From an uncultured Acetatifactor sp. (GTDB lineage Bacteria > Bacillota > Clostridia > Lachnospirales > Lachnospiraceae), in the NCBI GenBank assembly GCA_910577665.1, contig CAJTOJ010000033.1, positions 1 to 44,121 on the forward strand: a stretch of DNA of 44,121 bases, in the 5' to 3' direction. Positions within the stretch are counted from its first letter, which is position 1. Each line of letters begins with the position of its first letter. Made by a program: the position numbers and the translations under genes. Below are positions 35,304 through 43,284 of this stretch, piece by piece. Under the pieces are notes generated by a model. It worked only from the letters and a program-made list of their open reading frames with translations. It was not told where the DNA came from and made no database searches.

Positions 35304-36758
35304 ATGGGACAGATTATCGGAGAAGGCATTACCTTTGACGACGTACTTCTGGTACCTGCGTACTCACAGGTAGTACCGAACCAGGTGGATCTGACTACCT
35401 GGCTGACCAAGAAGATCAAGCTCAACATTCCTATGATGAGTGCAGGAATGGACACAGTAACGGAGCACCGTATGGCCATAGCCATGGCCCGGCAGGGCGG
35501 TATCGGTATCATCCACAAGAATATGTCCATCGAGGCCCAGGCCGAGGAGGTGGACAAGGTGAAGCGTTCCGAGAACGGTGTCATCACAGACCCCTTTTCC
35601 TTGACTCCTGAACATACCCTGGCAGATGCGGATGCTCTTATGGGGAAGTTCCGCATCTCTGGTGTTCCCATCACAGAAGGCAGGAAGCTGGTGGGTATCA
35701 TCACCAACCGGGACTTGAAGTTTGAGACCGATTTTAGCAAGAAGATCAAGGAATCCATGACCAGCGAGGGACTGATCACTGCCCAGGAAGGAATCACCCT
35801 GGAGGAGGCCAAGCAGATCCTGGCCAGGGCAAGGAAAGAGAAGCTGCCCATTGTGGACAAGGATTTTAATCTGAAGGGTCTCATCACCATCAAGGACATT
35901 GAGAAGACCATCAAATATCCCCTGGCAGCAAAGGACGAGCAGGGCAGACTCCTGTGCGGTGCAGGTGTGGGGATCACGGCCAATGTACTGGAGCGGGTGG
36001 CTGCGCTGGTAGATGCAAAGGTAGATGTGGTGGTGTTGGATTCTGCCCATGGTCATTCCCAGAACGTGATAAATTGTGTTAAGATGATCAAGGAGAAATA
36101 TCCGGATTTACAGGTGGTGGCTGGAAATGTGGCCACTGGGGAGGGCACCAGGGCCTTAATCGAAGCAGGAGCAGATGCTGTGAAGGTGGGTATCGGACCC
36201 GGATCTATCTGTACCACCCGTGTGGTAGCAGGTATAGGCGTGCCTCAGATCACGGCGATCATGGACTGCTATGCAGTGGCGAAGGAATATGATGTTCCTA
36301 TTATCGCAGACGGCGGCATCAAATATTCCGGGGACATCACCAAGGCTATCGCCGCAGGTGGGAATGTATGTATGATGGGCAGCATGTTTGCAGGCTGTGA
36401 GGAGAGTCCTGGGGAATACGAGCTGTTCCAGGGCAGGAAATACAAGGTTTACCGGGGCATGGGTTCTATTGCTGCCATGGAGAACGGCAGCAAGGATCGT
36501 TATTTCCAGGAGAATGCCAGGAAGCTGGTGCCGGAAGGTGTGGAAGGCCGGGTGGCCTACAAGGGAGATGTGGAGGATACCGTGTTCCAGCTTCTGGGAG
36601 GCTTGCGCTCCGGCATGGGCTACTGTGGTGCCCACAATATCCTGGAGCTGAAGAAGAACGGCAGGTTCGTGAAGATCTCCGCCGCTTCCCTGAAGGAAAG
36701 CCATCCCCATGACATCCATATAACCAAGGAAGCGCCGAATTACAGTGTGGATGAGTAG
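35304..36758 (+). CDS. guaB: IMP dehydrogenase
   Basis: First committed step of GMP synthesis, IMP to XMP, 484 residues. Catalytic domain split by tandem CBS domains (about 95-205; VGIITNRDLKFE, KGLITIKDIEKT). Catalytic Cys303 in GIGPGSICTTR, substrate site SAHGHSQNVI, IADGGIKYSGD, and the flap YRGMGSIAAM. AGGAGG lies 7 nt before ATG 35304. The stop codon TAG falls inside one of the 8-bp direct repeats flanking the insertion that follows, so the end of the gene was the insertion target. Confidence 0.96.
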   Translation: MGQIIGEGITFDDVLLVPAYSQVVPNQVDLTTWLTKKIKLNIPMMSAGMDTVTEHRMAIAMARQGGIGIIHKNMSIEAQAEEVDKVKRSENGVITDPFSLTPEHTLADADALMGKFRISGVPITEGRKLVGIITNRDLKFETDFSKKIKESMTSEGLITAQEGITLEEAKQILARARKEKLPIVDKDFNLKGLITIKDIEKTIKYPLAAKDEQGRLLCGAGVGITANVLERVAALVDAKVDVVVLDSAHGHSQNVINCVKMIKEKYPDLQVVAGNVATGEGTRALIEAGADAVKVGIGPGSICTTRVVAGIGVPQITAIMDCYAVAKEYDVPIIADGGIKYSGDITKAIAAGGNVCMMGSMFAGCEESPGEYELFQGRKYKVYRGMGSIAAMENGSKDRYFQENARKLVPEGVEGRVAYKGDVEDTVFQLLGGLRSGMGYCGAHNILELKKNGRFVKISAASLKESHPHDIHITKEAPNYSVDE

Positions 36759-36760
36759 AG

Positions 36761-36893
36761 GTTACTGTTCACTCGTCAGTAACGCGAGGCGTTTTTATGT
36801 GTATTTTGCATAAAAACCCGGGACTGTGTGCGCCAAAACGCATGTCCTTTGCGTTTTGCGTGTATTTGTTACTGTAACGGAGTGAACAATAAC
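36761..36893. mobile_element. 133-bp MITE-like element with 8-bp target duplication
   Basis: Terminal inverted repeats GTTACTGTTCACTCGT (36761-36776) and ACGGAGTGAACAATAAC (36877-36893) match at all but one position plus one extra base. They are flanked exactly by GAGTAGAG at 36753-36760 and 36894-36901. Two perfect 9-bp internal hairpins (GTTTTTATG/CATAAAAAC at 36791-36817 and CAAAACGCA/TGCGTTTTG at 36834-36858). No ORF. It is non-autonomous; it may double as the guaB terminator. An element family with 8-bp duplications is implied; the parent transposase is unknown. Confidence 0.75.
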
Positions 36894-36921
36894 GAGTAGA
36901 GATGTTTTTGCAAATAGGTTC

Positions 36922-36950
36922 TTGCAAATTTGGTGAAAGCCATGTAATAT
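36922..36950 (+). promoter_or_regulatory. promoter of the ZTP-riboswitch purine operon
   Basis: TTGCAA (36922-36927), 17-bp spacer, TAATAT (36945-36950), just after the MITE-like element and ten bases before the riboswitch. Confidence 0.6.
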
Positions 36951-36960
36951 AAGGATAGTA

Positions 36961-37061
36961 GCTGCATGACTGGCGGAAGTGGGAATACCCACAGGGAGTG
37001 CAGTAAGTTTTGAAGCCGACCGCCTGGGCGCCACTTGTCATGGACGCTCAGGTGGTTTTTT
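36961..37061 (+). ncRNA. ZTP (pfl) riboswitch
   Basis: The aptamer core is visible: ACTGGCGGAAGTGGGA (about 36969-36984), CCCAC with GGGAG, and CCGACCGCCTGGGC (37016-37029), followed by a terminator that uses the same CCGCCTG segment. ZTP/ZMP accumulates when 10-formyl-THF is short, and the riboswitch then turns on folate/purine genes; here it precedes IMP cyclohydrolase and AICAR transformylase, the enzyme that consumes ZMP. Confidence 0.92.
37020..37061 (+). terminator. riboswitch expression-platform terminator
   Basis: CCGCCTGGGCG (37020-37030) and CGCTCAGGTGG (37045-37055) form an 11-bp stem with wobble pairs, followed by TTTTTT. The 5' arm belongs to the aptamer, so ligand binding would prevent it. 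Confidence 0.85.
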
Positions 37062-37122
37062 GTCTATGCAGGGATCATGCGATAGAACGCGGCCTTCCCT
37101 GCATCCAAGAAGGAGGAGACAT

Positions 37123-37830
37123 ATGATATCACTGGAACAGGAACTGAAAGCCAATGCCTATCCCGGCAGGGGCATTGTGATCGGGGAGTCAGGCAGCGGC
37201 AAATATGCTGTGGCCGCCTATTTTATCATGGGGCGCAGTACAAACAGCCGCAACAGGGTATTTGTGGAGGACGGGGAAGGGATCCGTACCCAGGCTTTTG
37301 ACCCGTCCAAGCTGGAGGATCCCAGCCTGATCATTTATGCCCCGGTGCGGGTGCTGGGACACGACACGATTGTCACAAACGGGGACCAGACAGACACGGT
37401 CTATGAGGGACTGAAGAAGGGACTTACCTTCGAACAGACTTTGAGGACCAGGGAATTTGAACCGGACGGCCCCAACTATACACCCCGGATCTCCGGCCTG
37501 TTGCACGTGGAGGATGGGAAGTTTGGATATGCGCTGTCTATCTTGAAGAGTAACCATGGGGAACCCTCTTCCTGTCTGCGGAATACTTTCCAGGTAGAGA
37601 ATCCCCTGCCGGGTGAAGGGCATTTCATTCATACCTACTTGCATGATGGCAATCCTCTGCCCAGCTTTGCAGGAGAGCCGAAGCTGGTGGAGATTCCCGA
37701 TGACAGGGAGGCTTTCACACAGATGCTCTGGAACAGCCTGAACCAGGAGAACAAAGTTTCCCTGTTTGTGCGGTATATTGACATTGCCACTGGGGAATGT
37801 GAGACCCGGATCTGTAACAAGAATGTATGA
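37123..37830 (+). CDS. purO: IMP cyclohydrolase, PurO type
   Basis: Closes FAICAR to IMP as a separate enzyme, 235 residues, instead of the N-terminal domain of bifunctional PurH. It follows the PurO/IMP_cyclohyd family: YPGRGIVIGESGSGKYAVAA, NSRNRVFVEDGEG, VTNGDQTDTVYEGL, GPNYTPRISGLLH. This type is best known from archaea but also occurs in Clostridia. AAGGAGGAG precedes ATG. AICAR transformylase follows 34 nt later, and the ZTP riboswitch controls both. Confidence 0.88.
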   Translation: MISLEQELKANAYPGRGIVIGESGSGKYAVAAYFIMGRSTNSRNRVFVEDGEGIRTQAFDPSKLEDPSLIIYAPVRVLGHDTIVTNGDQTDTVYEGLKKGLTFEQTLRTREFEPDGPNYTPRISGLLHVEDGKFGYALSILKSNHGEPSSCLRNTFQVENPLPGEGHFIHTYLHDGNPLPSFAGEPKLVEIPDDREAFTQMLWNSLNQENKVSLFVRYIDIATGECETRICNKNV

Positions 37831-37864
37831 CTGGCAGAAAACCTGCAGAAGGGAATGGAGTAAA

Positions 37865-39043
37865 ATGAAAGAAATAGAATTGAAATACGGTTGCAATCCC
37901 AACCAGAAACCCTCCAGGATCTATATGGAGGATGGCAGTGAGCTGCCAGTAAGGGTTCTGAACGGCAGGCCCGGCTATATCAATTTCCTGGATGCCTTCA
38001 ATGGATGGCAGCTAGTGAAGGAATTGAAGGAGGCCACTGGCCTGCCAGCGGCTACTTCCTTTAAACATGTGTCCCCGGCCGGGGCTGCAGTGGGGCTGCC
38101 ATTGGATGAGACGTTGGCGAAGATTTACTGGGTGGACGACCTGGGAGAGCTGTCTCCCCTGGCCTGCGCCTATGCCAGGGCAAGGGGTGCAGACAGGATG
38201 TCCTCCTTCGGGGATTTCATTGCCCTGTCCGATGTGTGTGATGCGGACACAGCCCGGCTGATCAAGCGGGAAGTGTCGGATGGCGTCATTGCTCCCGGCT
38301 ATACGGAAGAAGCCCTGGAACTGCTTCGGGCCAAGAAAAAAGGCGGGTACAATGTAATCCAGATCGACACCGCATATATCCCTGCCCCGGTGGAGAAGAA
38401 ACAGGTCTATGGCATCACCTTTGAGCAGGGCCGGAATGAGCTGGATGTGAATGGAGGTCTGCTCTCCAACCTGGTGACAGTGAACAAGGAGATCCCCGAG
38501 GCGGCCTTGATCGATATGAAGATTGCCCTGATTACCTTGAAATACACCCAGTCTAACTCTGTGTGCTATGTGAAGGGCGGACAGGCCATCGGTATAGGTG
38601 CCGGACAGCAGTCCAGGATTCACTGTACCAGGCTGGCAGGCCAGAAGGCAGACAACTGGTTCCTGCGCCAGGCTCCCCGGGTGATGAGTCTGCAGTTCGT
38701 GGATGGCCTGGGCCGGGCAGAACGGGACAATGCCATTGATGTGTACATGGGAGAGGAATGCATGGATGTGCTGGCAGATGGTGCCTGGGAGCATATTTTC
38801 AAGGTAAAGCCTCCCGTGTTTACCGGGGAGGAAAAGCGTGCCTGGCTGGACGGGATGCAGGATGTGACACTGGGGTCTGACGCCTTTTTTCCCTTCTCCG
38901 ACAACATTGAGAGGGCACATAAGAGCGGCGTGAAATATATTGCACAGCCTGGCGGCTCTGTCCGGGACGATGCCGTGATTGCATGCTGTGATAAGTACAA
39001 TATGGTGATGGCCTTTACGGGAATCCGACTGTTCCACCATTGA
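37865..39043 (+). CDS. purH: AICAR transformylase, stand-alone
   Basis: Formylates ZMP (AICAR) with 10-formyl-THF, 392 residues, corresponding to the C-terminal part of bifunctional PurH. Motifs: LKYGCNPNQKPSRIY, AATSFKHVSPAGAAVGLPL (catalytic Lys-His), YARARGADRMSSFGDF, GAGQQSRIHCTRLAG, GSVRDDAVIACCDKYN and the end VMAFTGIRLFHH. ATG 37865 follows GGAG; the IMP cyclohydrolase domain is absent, being encoded by the preceding gene. The symbol purH is the usual label though only half of its function is present. Confidence 0.92.
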   Translation: MKEIELKYGCNPNQKPSRIYMEDGSELPVRVLNGRPGYINFLDAFNGWQLVKELKEATGLPAATSFKHVSPAGAAVGLPLDETLAKIYWVDDLGELSPLACAYARARGADRMSSFGDFIALSDVCDADTARLIKREVSDGVIAPGYTEEALELLRAKKKGGYNVIQIDTAYIPAPVEKKQVYGITFEQGRNELDVNGGLLSNLVTVNKEIPEAALIDMKIALITLKYTQSNSVCYVKGGQAIGIGAGQQSRIHCTRLAGQKADNWFLRQAPRVMSLQFVDGLGRAERDNAIDVYMGEECMDVLADGAWEHIFKVKPPVFTGEEKRAWLDGMQDVTLGSDAFFPFSDNIERAHKSGVKYIAQPGGSVRDDAVIACCDKYNMVMAFTGIRLFHH

Positions 39044-39121
39044 GGCAGTGAAATCACACAATGAGTCCTGTGACGGTTCTGACAGGACGGTAAAATAAAA
39101 GTGACCGGGTGATGAAATTGA

Positions 39122-39150
39122 GTGGGAGGGCCTATGTCCTCCTACTTTTT
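39122..39150 (+). terminator. terminator of the purine operon
   Basis: GTGGGAGG and CCTCCTAC form an 8-bp stem with one wobble, followed directly by TTTTT (39146-39150). Confidence 0.8.
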
Positions 39151-39195
39151 AATATAAAATAGGAACGAATGAAGATTTTCCAAGGGGGTATAAGA

Positions 39196-40173
39196 ATGGA
39201 TTCACAGCTTATTGAAAGCAACTATGAGTTAAAGGTGTCTGATATAAAGCTTCTGGATGAGCATTTTGGAACGGAAATCTATGTCATTGGCACAGAAGCC
39301 AAAAAGTATATCGTGAAGGTTCTGCCGCTATATTTTGAAAACATGGAAAACGAGGGACTCGTTTCCGGGTATTTATACAGTCGTGGACATAAAGTGGCAC
39401 GACTTATAAAAAGCAGGGAAGGAAGTTACGTTATAAAAACGCCAAAGTTTCAATTTACGGTTCAGGAATATGTGGAGGGAAAAACGCTACCGACCAACAG
39501 CGCTCCAAAATGGCTTTTAGAGAAGTCTGCAGACTTCCTTGGCAAAACCACACTGGCCTTGAAAGACTGGGATCCGCTTCCTCTACGATTCGACAGGAGT
39601 TTTTTTACTGCAGACACAGCGCTCAGAAAGAAACAGCAGTATATCGGCGAACTCGAAAGGGCCAAAGAATTAGGAGATAAGAAGATTATCCCCGTTTGGG
39701 AAGAGCAGATACGGCATCTTGAACGGATTTCCAGATTCCAGATTGATGCCGATAGATTGACCTATGCAAATTCCCATGGTGACTTTCATATTGGCCAGAT
39801 AATTGTGCAAGACCATGATATCACAGTGATTGACTGGTCTTCGGTCTGCCGGTTACCAGTCTGCCTTGATGTTATGACTTCCTATGTGTTTGCCAGCCCG
39901 AATTGCAGGGAAGGTGCTGTAGATGTAGAAGGCCTGGGTGGCTATATCCAAGCCTATGTGAAACATTTTCCGCTAACAGAGTATGATATCCAGGCAATGC
40001 CCTATGTCCTCTACTTCTGGCACTGTGTCTGTAATTATAGCCCCAATGAACTTTGTTCTATTGCGGGAAAATACCGGTCGATGGCATTGCTTATTCAGAA
40101 AATGCTCAATTGGCTTTATGTGCATGTGGATGATCTGAGCAAGGATTTGCAGGGAAGGGTAAACAGCAGGTAA
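39196..40173 (+). CDS. APH-fold small-molecule kinase
   Basis: 325 residues of the aminoglycoside phosphotransferase/choline kinase superfamily. The Brenner box is YANSHGDFHIGQIIV (catalytic Asp in HGDFH) and the metal-binding motif is VIDWSSV. The N-lobe contains KYIVKVLPLYFENMENE, consistent with the ATP-binding Lys. Helical C-lobe ends in a plain helix. Substrate cannot be assigned: aminoglycoside, macrolide, choline, homoserine and fructosamine kinases share these motifs. AAGGGGG precedes ATG 39196. Its base composition looks lower in GC than the neighbours (many ATA, TTA and AAA codons), a hint of recent acquisition. Confidence 0.85.
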   Translation: MDSQLIESNYELKVSDIKLLDEHFGTEIYVIGTEAKKYIVKVLPLYFENMENEGLVSGYLYSRGHKVARLIKSREGSYVIKTPKFQFTVQEYVEGKTLPTNSAPKWLLEKSADFLGKTTLALKDWDPLPLRFDRSFFTADTALRKKQQYIGELERAKELGDKKIIPVWEEQIRHLERISRFQIDADRLTYANSHGDFHIGQIIVQDHDITVIDWSSVCRLPVCLDVMTSYVFASPNCREGAVDVEGLGGYIQAYVKHFPLTEYDIQAMPYVLYFWHCVCNYSPNELCSIAGKYRSMALLIQKMLNWLYVHVDDLSKDLQGRVNSR

Positions 40174-40247
40174 TAAATATTTGTAGTCTTTTTTCCCACG
40201 TGAAATAACCGATAGGAGTGCGAGGAATGTTACTTTGGTATGATTTT

Positions 40248-40290
40248 TTGACTGATATACTTTTATGATAGGTATATTGCAATATATAAT
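40248..40290 (+). promoter_or_regulatory. padR promoter/operator region
   Basis: TTGACT (40248-40253) with TATATT (40273-40278) at 19 bp, and TATAAT at 40285-40290 without a matching -35. An inverted repeat ATATAC (40255-40260) and GTATAT (40272-40277) spaced by 11 bases overlaps the spacer and -10. PadR regulators bind AT-rich palindromes at their own promoters, so this is a plausible autoregulatory operator. Confidence 0.4.
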
Positions 40291-40374
40291 ACTGTGTGTT
40301 ACAATACAGAAAAGGGCTGAAGACAGGATGGCAGGGTCAGGGAATTTGCAGAAAATGAAAGAAAGGAGAGGTGC

Positions 40375-40707
40375 ATGAACACACAGTTTAAAAAGGGAGC
40401 CTTGGAACTATGTGTGCTTTCCCAGCTATTGTGGGGAGATAAGTACGGTTATGAACTTACAGAGAAGATATCCGGGCAGATGTCCATTGCCAGTGGTACG
40501 CTGTACCCCATACTGAGGAAGCTGAAGGACGATGACTATGTGACAACATACCTGGTGGAATCGGAATCCGGTCCGGCCAGGAAATATTATCGGCTGACGG
40601 ATAAGGGGAAGGATTACCAGACCCTGGTCAGGCAGGAGTGGGATCAGTTTTTGTATGCGGTGAATCAGTTGATTACAGAAAGGGGAGTTGGACATGACGA
40701 AACTTGA
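40375..40707 (+). CDS. PadR-family transcriptional regulator
   Basis: 110 residues, winged helix of the short PadR class: FKKGALELCVLSQLLWGDKYGYEL, SGTLYPILRKLKDDDYV (recognition helix region) and ARKYYRLTDKGK (wing), followed by a C-terminal helix for dimerisation. AAAGGAGAGG precedes ATG. The gene overlaps the next one by 14 nt, the typical arrangement of PadR with HAAS/DUF1700 partners, in which the partner is thought to control the regulator (family knowledge). Confidence 0.93.
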   Translation: MNTQFKKGALELCVLSQLLWGDKYGYELTEKISGQMSIASGTLYPILRKLKDDDYVTTYLVESESGPARKYYRLTDKGKDYQTLVRQEWDQFLYAVNQLITERGVGHDET

Positions 40708-43240
40708 GTATATGGATATTCTCCGGGAGAAACTGGCACGGTTCGGGGAAGAATTGCAGGAGGAGATCCTGGAGGATTACAGGGGGCATTTTGCAGAAGG
40801 AGAGCGGCAGGGCAAGACCCAGGAACAGATCATCCAGGAACTGGGAAGCATTGATGAGATGATCCAGGAGCTGGGGGAGCCAGAGGATAGGAAGGCCGGT
40901 GCGGGTGAACTGTACCAGGGGGTATCTGGCAGGGAGATTCCTGCGCAGGCAGGGAGGATTACAGCAGATGGAGTGTCTGGGGAAGACAGGATGGAAGGAA
41001 GAGGCCGTGCACAGGAAACGCTTTGCGGGGCGGGCTGCCAGGAGATAAAGACAGGGCAGGAAGTAATCTGTGTGCAGGAGAGCATCCAGGCAGCAGGAGC
41101 GGGACCGGAAGCATCCAGCGGGGAGGAGAATGTCCAGGCAGCAGGAGCGGGACCGGAAGCATCCAGTGGGGAGGAGAGCGTCCAGGCAGCAGGAGCGGGA
41201 TCGGAAGCATCCAGGGGAGTGGAAGGCTGCCGGGAAGCAAATGGAATGCAGGACACATCCTCCGGGGCAGGCCGGGATCAGGAGGACGAGATCATCATAA
41301 GGCAGCCGGAAACAGGATCTGGTACGGGACGGTATCAGGGTATCCGGATCCAGTCGGAGGCAGGATCCGTTTTCCTGGAGGTATCTGAGGATGACCGGAT
41401 CCATACGGCTTTCCGGAAAGCCGACTACGGCAGATACCAGTGCGGAAGGCAGGCAGAGGGAGATACCCTTTGTATTACCGTGACAATGGCAGAAGGGGGA
41501 CAGGAGTTCCAGGGCGGGAAAAGCTTCTTTGGCTTCGGTGGAAAGTTTTCCTGGACAAGTGGTTTCTTTGGAAGCAGTAGCCAGGAAGTTCCCATAAAGG
41601 TTAGGATTCCTCAGGGGATGAAGCAGATCCTGGTGCAGACTTCGGACGGGGACATCCAGGTCACAGGGATCAAGGCCGATTCCTTTACAGGGAAGACAGA
41701 GGATGGGGACATTGTCTTATCCGGAATTACCCTGGCGCAGGTGGATGTGTGTACCCAGGACGGGGATATCCGTGGAAATTCCTTGACAGTAGCCATGTTC
41801 ACCGGGAAGGCCCAGGACGGGGATATCATAATCAATGGAGGAGACATGGCCAGGGCAGACTGTCAGACCCAGGGTGGGGATATCCGTATCAAGGATTCTG
41901 ATATGGCAAGATTTGCTGGCAAGGCAGAGGATGGCGATATTGTAGTCACCGGAACGGATCTGGGAGATCTGGAGGTGATAACCCAGGATGGGGATGTGAT
42001 ACTGACTGGCATGGAGACTGCCCAGGGCCAAATTAGGACAGACTGCGGAGACATTGTGCTGCAGGATACCCGGGGTGGCAATCTACAGTGCAGGACAGAG
42101 GATGGAGATGTGAAAGCCACAAAAGTGAGCCTTGCTGCAGATATCAACATAAGCACACAAGACGGAGACATCCATCTGGAGGGCATCCAGTGCAACAACC
42201 TGGAATGTGAGACAGAAGACGGGGATATCGCCGTACAGGGAACCAGGAAGATGAACCAGGCGATCCTGAAAACCCAGGATGGAGACATCAAGCTGGACCT
42301 GGATGCCGGGCAGATTAGTTGTGAAAGCGGGGACGGGGATATTTATGTCCAGGGAAATGGCGGCTCCCAGCACATAACCCTGCATACGTGTGATGGCAAT
42401 ATCTATTCGAACAAAGATGTGGTGAACCTAAGCTGTGATACGGGAGACGGAGATATCCGGGTCATGGGGGATGGCAGGTCTGAGAATGTGACATTGTCTA
42501 CCGGGGACGGCAGTATCTATGTGAACAAGGATGCAGGGGATCTAAGCTGTGATACGGGAGACGGCAATATTACCGTGAAAGGGACAGGCCGGACCCGGCA
42601 TATGACCCTGACCACCGGAGAAGGGGAAATCAGTGTGGAGAAAGACGTGGAGAACCTGACCTGTGACACTGGGGAAGGGGAAATTACGGTCAAAGGGACA
42701 GGCCGGACCCAGCATATGACCCTGACCACCGGAGAAGGGGAGATCAGAGTGAAGAAAGACGTGGAGAACCTGACCTGTGACACCGGGGAAGGGGATATTT
42801 CGATCAAAGGGACAGGCCGGACCCAGCATATGACCCTGACCACCGGAGAAGGAGAAATCAGTGTGGAGAAAGACGTGGAGAACCTGACCTGTGATACCGG
42901 GGAAGGGGAAATTACGGTCAAAGGGACAGGCAGAACCCAGCATATGACCCTAACCACCGGAGAAGGGGAAATCAGTGTGGAGAAAGATGTGGAGAACCTG
43001 ACCTGCGACACCGGGGAAGGGGATATCGTTCTGGATCTGGGAGCGATAGAAGGGATGGAAGTAGAAGCTTCCAGTGAAGACGGCCAGATAAGGATCCTCT
43101 GGCCAGGAGCTTATACCTCGGATGCCCATGGAGACAGACGTATCTACGGCAATGGGGCCCGCAAGATCCAGGCTTATACGAATTGTGGCAATATTGAAAT
43201 AAAGGCAGCTGCCAGCACCGGGGAGTCCCATCCGGCATAG
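40694..43240 (+). CDS. HAAS/DUF1700 protein with very long DGDI beta-solenoid
   Basis: 848 residues. Residues 1-62 form the HAAS (DUF1700) helical domain (KLEYMDILREKLARFGEELQ, YRGHFAEGERQGKTQEQIIQ, ELG repeats) expected to contact the PadR partner. About 131-178 are three 16-residue repeats (VQAAGAGPEASSGEES). After a variable linker, about residues 316-840 hold some 27 coils of the DUF4097 type, with motifs TQDGDI, TEDGDI and later TGEGEI; the spacing of about 17-20 residues predicts a right-handed beta-helix. The last coils are four near-identical 114-bp units. No transmembrane segment or signal peptide is visible, unusual for a HAAS partner. AAAGGGGAG precedes ATG. Role unknown; possibly a sensor or scaffold for PadR. 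Confidence 0.85.
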   Translation: MTKLEYMDILREKLARFGEELQEEILEDYRGHFAEGERQGKTQEQIIQELGSIDEMIQELGEPEDRKAGAGELYQGVSGREIPAQAGRITADGVSGEDRMEGRGRAQETLCGAGCQEIKTGQEVICVQESIQAAGAGPEASSGEENVQAAGAGPEASSGEESVQAAGAGSEASRGVEGCREANGMQDTSSGAGRDQEDEIIIRQPETGSGTGRYQGIRIQSEAGSVFLEVSEDDRIHTAFRKADYGRYQCGRQAEGDTLCITVTMAEGGQEFQGGKSFFGFGGKFSWTSGFFGSSSQEVPIKVRIPQGMKQILVQTSDGDIQVTGIKADSFTGKTEDGDIVLSGITLAQVDVCTQDGDIRGNSLTVAMFTGKAQDGDIIINGGDMARADCQTQGGDIRIKDSDMARFAGKAEDGDIVVTGTDLGDLEVITQDGDVILTGMETAQGQIRTDCGDIVLQDTRGGNLQCRTEDGDVKATKVSLAADINISTQDGDIHLEGIQCNNLECETEDGDIAVQGTRKMNQAILKTQDGDIKLDLDAGQISCESGDGDIYVQGNGGSQHITLHTCDGNIYSNKDVVNLSCDTGDGDIRVMGDGRSENVTLSTGDGSIYVNKDAGDLSCDTGDGNITVKGTGRTRHMTLTTGEGEISVEKDVENLTCDTGEGEITVKGTGRTQHMTLTTGEGEIRVKKDVENLTCDTGEGDISIKGTGRTQHMTLTTGEGEISVEKDVENLTCDTGEGEITVKGTGRTQHMTLTTGEGEISVEKDVENLTCDTGEGDIVLDLGAIEGMEVEASSEDGQIRILWPGAYTSDAHGDRRIYGNGARKIQAYTNCGNIEIKAAASTGESHPA
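41084..41227 (+). repeat. 48-bp tandem repeat, three units, in coding frame
   Basis: Three 48-bp units (41084, 41132, 41180) encode VQAAGAGPEASSGEEx with few changes. They lie in the linker between the HAAS domain and the solenoid, in a part that looks disordered (Gly, Ala, Glu, Ser). In-frame length variation would not harm the reading frame. Confidence 0.9.
42581..43036 (+). repeat. 114-bp tandem repeat, four units, in coding frame
   Basis: Units start at 42581, 42695, 42809 and 42923, each GGGACAGG followed by the same 38 codons (GTGRTQHMTLTTGEGEISVE then KDVENLTCDTGEGEITVK). They are nearly identical in DNA, including synonymous positions; differences such as EIRVKK for EISVEK in unit 2 are few. 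The unit equals two solenoid coils. Unit 4 ends in the diverged GEGDIVLDLG. Confidence 0.95.
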
Positions 43241-43284
43241 TCCAGGGGAAGGCAGCGTGTTGTCTCAATGGACCAGTATTGGCC

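Noticed and set aside
42517..43011. Long antisense ORF with a perfect 38-residue repeat
   Set aside because: It is the mirror of the 114-bp coding repeats; any open frame opposite such an array looks periodic.
42581..43036. CRISPR-like array
   Set aside because: Units are contiguous 114-bp copies in a coding frame without unique spacers.
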